The position numbers and the translations under genes are program-made. From Endomychus coccineus (Eukaryota; Arthropoda; Insecta; Coleoptera; Endomychidae): a stretch of 64,000 nt of DNA. The stretch lies in NCBI GenBank assembly GCA_958510875.1, contig OY294067.1:193633322-193697321 (forward strand), in the 5' to 3' direction. Shown in pieces: positions 23,501 to 32,596 of this stretch. Every line of letters starts with the position of its first letter. Position 1 is the first letter of the stretch. The notes under the pieces were generated by a model. It was not told the origin of the DNA, made no database searches, and worked only from the letters and a program-made list of their open reading frames with translations.

Positions 23501-23918
23501 CTTGATCGAGGAAAGAATGACTGTTTTAACACTTACGGTTCAACCCTCTCTCTTCTTCGTTGGATAAGATACAGAGAATGTGCGTATATCGTTTAAGATG
23601 TTTATCGAATTTAGTGCATAGAAGAAATTCAAAATCTACTGGTTCGAGGAAAAATATTCCTTTATGTTGTCTAATTGGAATAATCATCGTATTACTACGG
23701 GAGAACTTTGGCAAGGTATGTTAGTAATTATTAAAACTGTGCAACACAGCATCTTTGTAAAAGAGATAAATTAAATATCTAAGGGTAAGGCTTGTATCAA
23801 GTTTTTGCGAAAATTAAATCCGTTTCTTGATAAAGATAATATTATTCGTCTCGGTGGTCGATTGTGCCATTCAGAATTAACTTATGACCAAAAGTATGCC
23901 ATCCTATTACCTAGACAG

Positions 23919-25786
23919 CAGTGGCGGCTCGTGAATTTTTGAGAGAGGAGGCTGGACATAAAACGTTTTTGTAAAAATATACTCTATTCACAGCCTTTTA
24001 ACCTTTGCACAGCGACCGTACCAGCTACTTCAGTGAAAAAATTAATTGTTACCCAGCAAGAACCAACGTGGAGGTATAGTTTCTCTTGCCAAAAAATTTT
24101 GTTGTTCGTTTTTTGTCTTTTATTTTTTTTGGGTTTTTAATATTTTTTCTTTTTTTTGGAATTTTTCATATTTTGTTTTTTTTATTAATATTATTAACTT
24201 TTTTCATATATTAACGGAATTCTACGGTCTTTAGTTTGCGAAAAATGATCAATAATATTATCAAAAAATGTATCATTTTGTTTTAAGTGTTTTACTAAAT
24301 CTTTTTCAATAGATATTAAACAAACATTGTATAAACGATTTTGGCCCATTGTATTTGGTTTGTAAGTTTAAATTCGTTTGAGAGTAGAAAATGATCTCTC
24401 CACCGATGTCGACGTGACAGAAATGGTGACTGTCAAACAAAGTAGTTTATAAAACTGAGGTAAAACTTGTTGGAAATCATTGTCTATCATATATTTTATC
24501 ATATCGGCGTGACTGTCATACGGGCCTAAAATATCGAGTATATAACGCATAATTCGTTGTGCCGTGCTATTTTATCAAAAAATTTATATTTTAGAACTAA
24601 GTTATCTTAAAGTGTATTGGGAAACTCTTTTGAAAAAGATTCGAAAAATCTTCTATTCGTCAAGTCAAAAAACTTCAATTCATGAAAATCGAGAAATCGA
24701 ATCTCAATTTGACCTTTAATAGTATCTAAAATTTCATAAAAAAGTTGTTTATAATGTAGTTTCTTGTCTACCAAATTATATGTTTTCCTCCTTTTCGCGG
24801 GAGGAGCCTCATCAGTTGAAAAATTTTCAAATAAAATATTAACATGAAATTCTGTATTACGGAAACTTGAAATTTTTCCAATGAGATGTTTCTTGAATAA
24901 ATTATACAGTGAATTTATGTTGTAAAATTTGAAACATAAGATCAGTTTGTTCAAACATTAATTTAAAATTATCAAGAAAAAACAAAAATTCTTCATTTTC
25001 TAAATAAGATTTTAAACCAACAGCTACATTTAATGAAACCTGATCTGTTGAAAAGTCATCACTGTTTAATATAAAATCAAATGTTTCAATTAATTTTTCT
25101 TTATTTTTATGGATGGTAAATACTGCACGTGATGTAAAATTCCATCGAGTTGGAGCATTACAGGGAAATCAATGATTTTTTTTTAAACTTCGTCTTGTCA
25201 ATACTACTATTAGTATTAACAATGATCGATTTTGATAGTTACCTCACATTACTAATCCTTTCAAATCCGGTGAAGGCCGTTTATTTAAAAGAAACACTTT
25301 TATCATATGTTAATTCACTAAATGGATTTTCTAAAAGGCAGCAACTAACTCACTAACACTCATTTTAAATTTACAACAGAAAACAATCTAACCTAAATTC
25401 GCGTGGCGTGACAACACATAAACAAGCACTGACTGACCTACTCAGCAGTCGGCAGAACGCACGTCTCGTATTTCATAGATTGCTAGCGGCTGCCGCAGGC
25501 TAGCCTCCAGAGGGTGTTGCCATTTTCGCTGATTTACCCAGTTGGCGTTCGGACTGGTCGGAAAAACGACAACTGCGTTGAACAACACATGCTCAGCGTT
25601 TGAGATATATAGAGAGTCTAGCCTCAAGACACTGTTGCCAGATTAAAAATAACTACTGAGAACGGGGAATTAATTGTAAAATTTTAAAAATTATCAGAGA
25701 AATAGGAAATACAATGGAGAATGATCATTAAGATAAATTGGTGAGGAGACTGAGCCTCCTAAGCCTCCTTCGAGGAGCTGCCACTG
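23919..25786 (-). mobile_element. hAT transposon inserted in BEL integrase
   Basis: The termini CAGTGGCGGCTCGTG (23919-23933) and the inverted CGAGGAGCTGCCACTG (25771-25786) match at 12 of 15 positions and have the hAT CAGTG start. The flanking 8-bp direct repeats CTAGACAG (23911-23918) and CTAGACAA (25787-25794) match at 7 of 8. Removing the element rejoins the BEL integrase reading, which confirms the boundaries. The transposase on the minus strand is broken. Confidence 0.9.
24300..25150 (-). pseudogene. hAT transposase remnant
   Basis: A minus-strand frame at 24954-24607 contains DEAPPAKRRKTYNLVDKK and EIRFLDFHELKFFD. The frame at 24550-24368 holds SVTSTSVERSFSTLKRI, the conserved hAT C-terminal dimerisation motif (SxxVERxFSxLKRIK). 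It is followed by an in-frame stop and then readable family sequence (TYKPNTMGQNRLYNVCLI) to about 24300. The N-terminal half and the catalytic domain are mostly missing, so the gene is dead. Confidence 0.75.
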
Positions 25787-26779
25787 CTAGACAACATCTT
25801 TGACCTATCTTCTAATAGAATCGTTTCATCAGAAACATTTGCATCCTGGCTTTAGAACACTTCAGTTTTTACAGACGCAACAATTCTGGATTTTATCACC
25901 AAAACGTGCTATTCGTCATGTTTTGTCCAAGTGTTTTAAATGCTTTCGAGTGAATCCTTCATCGGTTGAACCTATTAAGGGCAATCTTCCTGCGTTGCGG
26001 GTCTCTCAAGTCGAGGCATTCTCGTGTGTCGATTGCGATTTCGGCGGTCCTTTTTGTGTCACGTTAGGAAAATGTCGAGGTACTTAGTCTCAAAAGGCTC
26101 ACCTGAGCTTATTCGTTTGTTTCACCACGAAGGCGGTCCACTTAGAGCTTGCATCAGATTTATCGTCCGATTGTTTTTTGGCCACTTTTCGCCGATTTAT
26201 AGCTCGTAGGGGGGCGCTGCTCTCAGGTCTTTTCTGATTGTGGTACCAATTTTTTAGGTACCAATAGATATTTGGTATCGTTATTGCAACAAGCTGTAGA
26301 AAATAAGCACATTAAGTGGAATTTTAATCCACCATCACCTCCCCACTTTGGGGGTTTGTGGAAAAACGGCATCAGATCCGTGAAAACTCATTTGTCTAGG
26401 ATCATCGGTGAGCAGATTCTAACATACGGGGAACTGTACATCGTTCTAGTTAAAATTGAGGCGGTACTCAATTCACGCTCTCTTGTTGAAATGAGTTCTG
26501 ATCCCAATGATCTATCTGTTCTTACGCCCGGTCATTTCTTGACGTTAGATCCACTTAGTGCAATCCCTGATTGTGACGTAACTGATTTAAAATTAAACCG
26601 ATTGAATCGCTGGCAATTACTTACTAGACTCCACCAAGATTTTTGGAAACGGTGCCATCATGAGTATTTGCATTTTCTAACGCAATGCTCTAAATGGCTG
26701 AAGCACGGTAACATTATTAAAGGTGATTTTGTATTGCTTAAGGATGAGCGTTTGCCTCCATAGTCGAGTCAAATAGGTA

Positions 26780-27547
26780 TTAAAATAGGCCGACTTACGA
26801 AAATCGAAAGATATGGACCGATTTTGATGAAACAAAGTGCATTCAATTCGGGATGACGTCTAGAAAAAAGCTTACCGGTTAGTTTTTTGTGCAAATTTGT
26901 TATTTTTGTTTTAAACTAAAAATTGACCAATTTTTGGCTAATTATTGGGAAAATTTAATCTGGGGTTTTCGGGGTCGCTGATTACGATTCTGAACTCAGA
27001 TTGGCCAAAATCGAACTCCCCAGCTTGTAATTGGCCACTTTAATTGGACAAAGTGACCATTTTTTAAATTTCATCAAAAATAGCCAGGAAAATCATTCGG
27101 GGGTTTTTGGGGTCGCTGATTACGATTCTGAACTCAGATTGGCCAAAATCGATCTTCCCAGCTGGTAAAATTGATAATTTTTTCTTAATTTCATCGCAAA
27201 TAGACAGGAAAAATTACTCGGGGGTTTTCGGAGTCGCTGAGTACGATTCTGAAGTCAAATTGTCCAAAAATTGAACTCCTCAGCTGGTAATTGGCCGGTT
27301 TAATTGGACAAAATTGACCAATTTCCAAAATTTCATCAAAACTAACAATTTGACTTCAGAATCGTACTCAGCGACTCCGAAAACCCCCGAATAATTTTTC
27401 CTGTCTATTTGCGATGAAATTAAGAAAAAATGATCAATTTTGTCCAATTAAACTGGGCAATTACCAGCTGGGAAGATCGATTTTGGCCAATCTGAGTTCA
27501 GAATCGTAATCAGCGACCCCAAAAATACTCGCGAACCGCGGTCCACC
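26780..27547. mobile_element. Foldback element FB3
   Basis: The core motif GGGTCGCTGATTACGATTC occurs three times direct (26972, 27110, and GAGTCGCTGAGTACGATTC at 27231) and twice inverted (ending 27377 and 27520), each followed by similar text (TGAACTCAGATTGGCCAAAA). The centre of symmetry is near 27320. The right end reads ACTCGCGAACCGCGG then TCCACC; the left end lacks the matching terminus, so the element is truncated or its left end differs. A stretch at 26790-26850 (GGACCGATTTTGATGAAAC) probably belongs to it. Non-coding. Confidence 0.75.
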
Positions 27548-28600
27548 CTTGGGAGATGAGTTAATCGAGCTCAGCTGAGGCGGCCATCACACACACACTT
27601 GATAACTGTCGGTCACTCCACGTGCACACGTGAATTACTTAATTGGTGATATTGTTCGTTTGTTGAGTTTGTGCCTTTAACCCAGGTGGAGGTGAAGAAA
27701 TTGATGTTTCTGTTGGTGGAAGATTAAAAATAATATTAGGGAAGTGCCCTTCACATCTGGACAAGAAATATCTTGGGTAAGTTGGCTTTTTTCTCTTGAT
27801 GGTGAATTCGTTCGATATTGATCTATAGTTTGTTTAGCGACCTAGATGGGTTACAAACCTACTTTAGGAAATGTAATATAAATTACTAATCGCGTAATTT
27901 AACAGTTCATGAAGAATACCCTTTTTGTGCAGATTGGTTCAAACTATGATCTTTAACATTAGCATAATTATTTTGTTAAAAATGAAATTAATGATTTATT
28001 ACATAGCCCTCATTTTCGCACGCCTTTGGTCATTATTTATGAATTTTGATGAAACGAGTCGATGCCTCATACTAAAAATACTCCGGGTGGAAAATGTAGT
28101 TTTCTTGGCGTCGATAGTAAAAAACATATTTTTGGGCAAATTTTTGTGGGGCTGTAACGCCCACAGGAAAGATTTTTGGGACCATGTTGATAAGAAACTT
28201 TATTATTGTTTGGATGTGTAGAATCACCACCCGAAGTATATTAAGGTTATTTCCGGACACCTGTATTATTGTAATATATATTTTTATGAATAGTGCACTA
28301 TTTTTATTATTCGTCTAATAGACCCAATTAGTTATCTTGCTTAGTTAATTACAAATGCCATGGCTGTTTTTGGACGTGCATACAATTTTTTCTTTGTAAA
28401 CCGCGGTTTCAGATTATGTTTTTAACGATACCTTAATAAGGTGGCTGTTTTTATGACCCCGGGTCTGGTTGTTCGTTTCTTTCTTTTGGGTAAAGTTAAG
28501 TTAAGACAAATGTGGCATTTGTTGTCTATTATGCAGTGAATATTGACATCTTACATTTGAACCTTACCATTTCTATTTCACTGGAATGTTCTGATTTATT
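27548..28600. other. Unassigned region
   Basis: No recognised gene. A 91-bp segment, 27686-27776, is bounded by CCTTTAACCCAG and a consensus GTAAGT and could be an exon, but no domain or phase match supports it. Open frames at 27925-28221 are AT-rich and unconvincing. Confidence 0.35.
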
Positions 28601-28619
28601 TATTTCAAAGAAATATGTT

Positions 28620-29040
28620 ATATATACATTCCGGAGACCTCAGAGAAAATTAAGAAATGTTTAAAAAAGTATTATATAAATGTTGCGCATAAACGTCCCA
28701 ACTGTGTTGGGAACTATATTTTTGGAATCCAAAACGTTTAATACCTAAGGATACACAAACCCACACAGTATTTGAATTAAATTGTTTAGATTGCGATGGG
28801 ACTTTTATCGCTAAACAATTTTTACAAAAAAGAATGTATAGCCATAATTATAGTACAAGAAACAAAAACTTAGAAAATTCCACCGCCCTTGCTAAACATT
28901 GCTTTGATTATAACTATCAATTCGATTACAAAAATTTTAATATTTTAACTAAGGGTACCAATTATTATAAAAGATCTATTCTGAAGATGATTCACATAAA
29001 ACGTGACTCCAAGTCTGTAAATCATAGAACATATATTTAG
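28620..29040 (+). pseudogene. Penelope-like element C-terminus (GIY-YIG region)
   Basis: Frames on the + strand read SEKIKKCLKKYYINVAHKRP, the family's thumb-to-linker region. They continue as TVFELNCLDCDGTFIAKQF, LENSTALAKHC, NFNILTKGTNYYKRSIL and KMIHIKRDSKSVNHRTYI. This matches the end of Penelope-like retroelement proteins, where a GIY-YIG endonuclease follows the reverse transcriptase. The expected Y..G.T..L core is degraded to FIAKQFLQKR. The 68-codon final frame at 28834-29040 is open. The reverse transcriptase is missing. Confidence 0.75.
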
Positions 29041-29466
29041 TTATTAATTCAGATTTATACTAATTTAATAAACTAAAACCCTTGCAAACTCCTACATGCG
29101 TGTTTATAATGTTAAAAGTATATTGTAAGTAGAATTCTCAAATAGCAATATTTCTAATAAGGTCTTACAACCTTTTTCTATTACCTCATAAATCTTTAAC
29201 ATCTGGTCCAAAAGTAGATACTTGAGCGTTATATTTTTTGGTGTCAGTGGTATACACACTTTGTTTGACATGAGTTCGTATATTATAAGAAAATTGCTAA
29301 GTAGTGGATTCTTGATACATATACTTAAAACATTAATGTGTTACAGTTTCGATTATTCGTGTTTCTGTTCGAAGCGGCGACGTGGGCATTTTTAATTGAA
29401 ATTGTTGCGATAAGGACGCTTTGTGCTGATACAATTAGTTTTAAGAATTTCCGTTTTAGATATAAT

Positions 29467-29500
29467 ACGTCTTAGGATGATGGTCGTGAGACTGAAACGT
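29467..29500 (+). ncRNA. Degenerate hammerhead-ribozyme motif of Penelope-like element
   Basis: The sequence GATGATGGTCGTGAGACTGA then AACG shows a hammerhead-like layout: a degraded CUGAUGA core, a short stem GGTC/GACT-like capped by a GTGA tetraloop, and the GAAAC box. Hammerhead motifs are known in the terminal repeats of Penelope-like elements (Cervera and de la Peña). It lies 430 bp downstream of the GIY-YIG fragment on the same strand. Core mismatches make activity unlikely. Confidence 0.5.
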
Positions 29501-29559
29501 GTTAGTGTGACCTATTCCCCGAGAATTTATATATAATAAGTTATATATACATATATTAG

Positions 29560-30780
29560 TGAAAAATTATTCATGTCAGTTTAATAGTCATATAGAAGTC
29601 TAATTAATTTATATGTAATCATAACTGCTTTGTTAAGTTATTATGTAGGTGCTTATTATTCTAAATTATTTCAAATTGAAAACTGTATTATATATTACCT
29701 AAAATTAATTGAATCATAAACTATTAATGTATATTACTATACGTTATGTGTGTTTCAGAAAATGTAGAGTATTCTATATCTGGCTTAGGTATAGGTATAA
29801 AAATATTTGCTATAGGAAACTACATTGAATCGTTGAGTGATCATTTATTCACTCAACTATTGTATGTACTTATATTACGAATACGTAAATTCCTAATTGG
29901 TGCAGTTTATACCAATTTCTGAAACCGGTTCACCTTGAATGTTGCACAACTTCTATCTATAGTATAAGAATTATTGAATAAAGAACAAACTCTATCTAAT
30001 TTGTTGAACTAGTGGCAAAGGAGAAGCTCATTCCCATGCAGTTGACAATTGAACCAACGTAAGGTTCATTTTAGATTTAGCTCAATAAATCTTAATATCC
30101 CTCCCATTGTGTCTGTAACAACATATACAACAGTGTCGGTATTGATCGCAGTTCCATTACATCTTAATTGCATACGATTTAAGATAACTTAGAATGCTTT
30201 TTGAGCAATCGGTTGCATTTCCAGATTTCCGACATGCATGACCCATATATTTTGAACTAAGTTCTTCAATTCAAAAAATATGTTCCGTTGTAGCATTTTT
30301 TCTATACTGTTACCATGTTTTTGTATTTTTATGCCTCAAAATGCCGGGGGTAAAAGGGATTCGATATATTTTGAATATATCATATTATCAGATTCAGATA
30401 GTCCCATAGCTTAATGGATCATTATCACATTTCAGACTGTCTATGACAGACAACACATGACACCTCAACAAGACAGGTAACGTTTACATGATAGATACAT
30501 CGACAGTCACATGACATCCGTGACAAAACATTCATAACATAGATATCCGAGTCAATTCAAATAAACTTTCACTCGACAAAGAGTATAATTCAACATTTTT
30601 CCACCCCTTTAGCTATTTCTACTCATTTGAAAATTGCATTGAATCTTGAAAGTTGAGGAATGACATCTCATTCCTCCCAATAGGGTTTTCTGTCCTGCCT
30701 ATTCAATATACATGGTGAGTATATTAATGAAAAAACTGTTGAAATCATAGAGGTAATACATGAATAAAGGTATATGTTAT
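29560..30780. other. AT-rich region, nothing recognised
   Basis: No gene or repeat structure was recognised. TATA-rich text dominates. Confidence 0.4.
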
Positions 30781-30784
30781 ATGT

Positions 30785-31010
30785 AACTTCTTAGGAAATA
30801 AATCACATTGACACATATGTCAACTATATTTTCGTCTTTATTGTACGTTTCGATCTCACGACCACCATCAGGAGACGTTTTAAAACTAATTGTTGTTACT
30901 AATGATGATCGTGAGATCGAATCGTAGGTAAAGACGAAAATATATAAAGATATAGTTGACATAAATGTTATAATGTGACTTATTTCCCAAGAATTTACAT
31001 GCAAGTATAA
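30785..31010. repeat. Inverted pair of Penelope-like terminal repeats with two hammerhead motifs
   Basis: The halves 30785-30890 and 30895-31005 are imperfect inverted copies: GGAAATAAATCACATT and AATGTGACTTATTTCC lie at the ends, with GTCAACTATATTTTCGTCTT and its inverse further in. The minus-strand copy (30844-30880) has CTGATG, stem GGTC-GTGA-GATC, then GAAAC. The plus-strand copy (30897-30927) has CTAATGA, GATC-GTGA-GATC and GAATC. The text outside matches that after the motif at 29467. This suggests two terminal repeats of the element family joined head to head. Confidence 0.6.
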
Positions 31011-31610
31011 TACATACCTGGGACAAGAATCATTATTATGATAGAGTTTAAATCATGATTGAATTAGAGGTCCCCCTGTACTTCTATTAGACATTATGAT
31101 GCGTCCAGAGTTGAATATTTTAGCCCGAAGAAACAGGGCGAACGCACAGAATTCGCATAGTGTGGACGTTTCTCAGAGCCGAATAGAACGTGCTGAATGT
31201 ATTGCGATACTTGTCGATAAAAGTGAACTGGCTCTTCCGCCGAATCATTCGCTCGGTATGTTCGCAATATTCACAGCATTCGTGATGATTCATGGTGCTT
31301 CCAGGTTTGAAATTTATTATTCAAATACCTACATAAATAATTTGCTACATTGAAAATGAAGTGGGATAGGGAAATGTGTCTGAAATTAATAGGCATCTAT
31401 GATTTCGTTATATTTATAATCATTTTACAAACAATAAAAAACACTAAAAGCTACCTTTGGGTCAGAATCTATGTTTATCTCAAACTATGTATTATTTATT
31501 TGTACTTGTGGAAAGTCATTACAGAATACTATAATGATAAATCATTTTTAAATATTCTTATCAAAATTCTGGAATTATTAAGAAATATCAAAGACTGTTT
31601 CAAATAGTCC
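31011..31610. other. Unassigned region with an 85-codon frame
   Basis: The frame at 31096-31353 has balanced composition (RPELNILARRNRANAQNS, ALPPNHSLGMFAIFTAFV) and a CCAG/GTTTGA donor-like site near 31304, so an isolated exon is conceivable. I recognise no domain. The frame at 31350-31607 looks like AT-rich noise. Confidence 0.25.
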
Positions 31611-31614
31611 AGAG

Positions 31615-32160
31615 GGGTAGTTCTGGAAATCTCGGTGGCCATGCGACAGTTGAGACTGTTCGTGCATTTTGAGTAGGTGCTTCATCCTGTTGATAGTAGA
31701 CGTATTCTTTCATTCAGCGCCATATCGTCCAGTGCATCTTCAAGTTTGTTTTGTAGTATCTCTAAATATCTTTCTGCGTTCAAATTAGTCAAAAATAAGC
31801 TAAAACTTTATTTCTCAACGGTGCACACCAAACATCGAAACCAAACTGCCCCTTTTGAACGCGATTTCTTATGGTTTGATGATAAATGTTGCTCCAAAAT
31901 CTATGGTTATTTCAAATTCAATTTCTGAAAAAAATTGCGTTCATCTGTAGCTGCTGCGAATATCAATTGGAAAAATCTATTCATTTTACATTGTCTGCCG
32001 GATGCAAGGATTGAATTTTTCGATATTTATAGGATTTAAATTTGTTTTTTTTTTCACGATACGAACAACAGAAGATTGTGAAATATTCGTAATTTCTCTA
32101 ATTTCTCTAGTGAATATTTGTGAATTAATCGTTACAAATTTGCGATAAACTTTGTTTTGA
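31615..32160 (-). pseudogene. Second mariner-like transposase relic
   Basis: Minus-strand frames read EIREITNISQSSVVRIVKKK (helix-turn-helix, about 32100-32040), then LHPADNVKRIDFSNWYSQQL. Farther on, a VQKGQFGFDVWCAP stretch corresponds to the middle of the DDE domain. Many stops interrupt. It belongs to the same broad transposase group as the relic at 2960-3720 but is not close to it. It starts directly after the primer-binding site at 32161-32179, so the downstream part of the gypsy element has been replaced. Confidence 0.55.
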
Positions 32161-32179
32161 AATCCTACCGACTGCGCCA
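32161..32179 (-). other. Gypsy/errantivirus-type primer-binding site
   Basis: The minus strand reads TGGCGCAGTCGGTAGGAT, the primer-binding site typical of env-bearing insect gypsy elements, directly after the LTR. Its position beyond the LTR that closes remnant 2 means this LTR was also the 5' LTR of an element running further left, now lost. Confidence 0.7.
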
Positions 32180-32425
32180 ATTATGATCTGCCGTTTTGAA
32201 CTTTACTATAAAAAAAATTATTAACTAAAATACAGCAGGAATTATAGCTACTACAAAAGGCAAAGTAACAACTAATAATTAAAGTCTCTTAAGTCGAGTA
32301 CTAATATATAACATCATGAAAGTGCTGTTTATTAATAACAAAGCATGTTGGCAATACTATGATGAATTCCTAGTAAGTTTATAAAGTTCGTTCGACCATA
32401 TATAGTCATATCGTACATCTTAACA
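32180..32425 (-). repeat. LTR of env-bearing gypsy remnant 2
   Basis: Bounded on the minus strand by a purine tract (CAGAGAGG) and TGTTAAGATG at 32425, and by the primer-binding site at 32179, giving about 246 bp. It follows the env tail. Start and end nucleotides are approximate because a matching second LTR was not found near 37.8-38.5 kb. Confidence 0.55.
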
Positions 32426-32596
32426 CCTCTCTGCCGAAGTTGAAAAATTACGGGATTGTTAATTTTTCATGTTGATGGCTTCTAACGGTACTTCGATGAT
32501 TGTCGGGTTTTCTTTCTGTTTCTGTTTACAGATGTTTCTTTTTTTATAAATTACGGTCATGATGAATAACAAACAGTAGGATATGTAATATAATTA

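Larger units (their letters stand above)
23501..26764 (+). pseudogene. BEL/Pao integrase, split by a hAT transposon
   Basis: The left part (23501-23918) ends in YAILLPRQ. Reading resumes at 25795 with SFHQKHLHPGFRTLQFLQ (zinc-binding His residues), KCFKCFRVNP (zinc-binding Cys) and VDCDFGGPF (core Asp). From 26272 the core continues with NFNPPSPPHFGGLWKNGIRS (catalytic Glu region replaced by GG-W-K as is usual in the family) and LNRWQLLTRLHQDFWKRCHH. The last frame stops at 26761. Frame changes are present near 26060-26270. No LTRs were identified on either side. Confidence 0.85.

Noticed and set aside
12891..27547. CRISPR-like array reading of the regularly spaced core motif
   Set aside because: The spacing is regular, but the motif inverts at the centre of each element, the intervening sequences are related to each other, and the genome is eukaryotic.
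27686..27776. A 91-bp possible exon between TTTAACCCAG and GTAAGT
   Set aside because: The splice sites look plausible, but no reading frame matches a known domain, it does not fit the phase-0 start of the kinase exon, and it sits among repeats.
31096..31353. An 85-codon frame with balanced composition and a donor-like site
   Set aside because: Tested as a missing kinase N-terminal exon: it lacks the NPxSGxGKA-type block and its phase is not supported.
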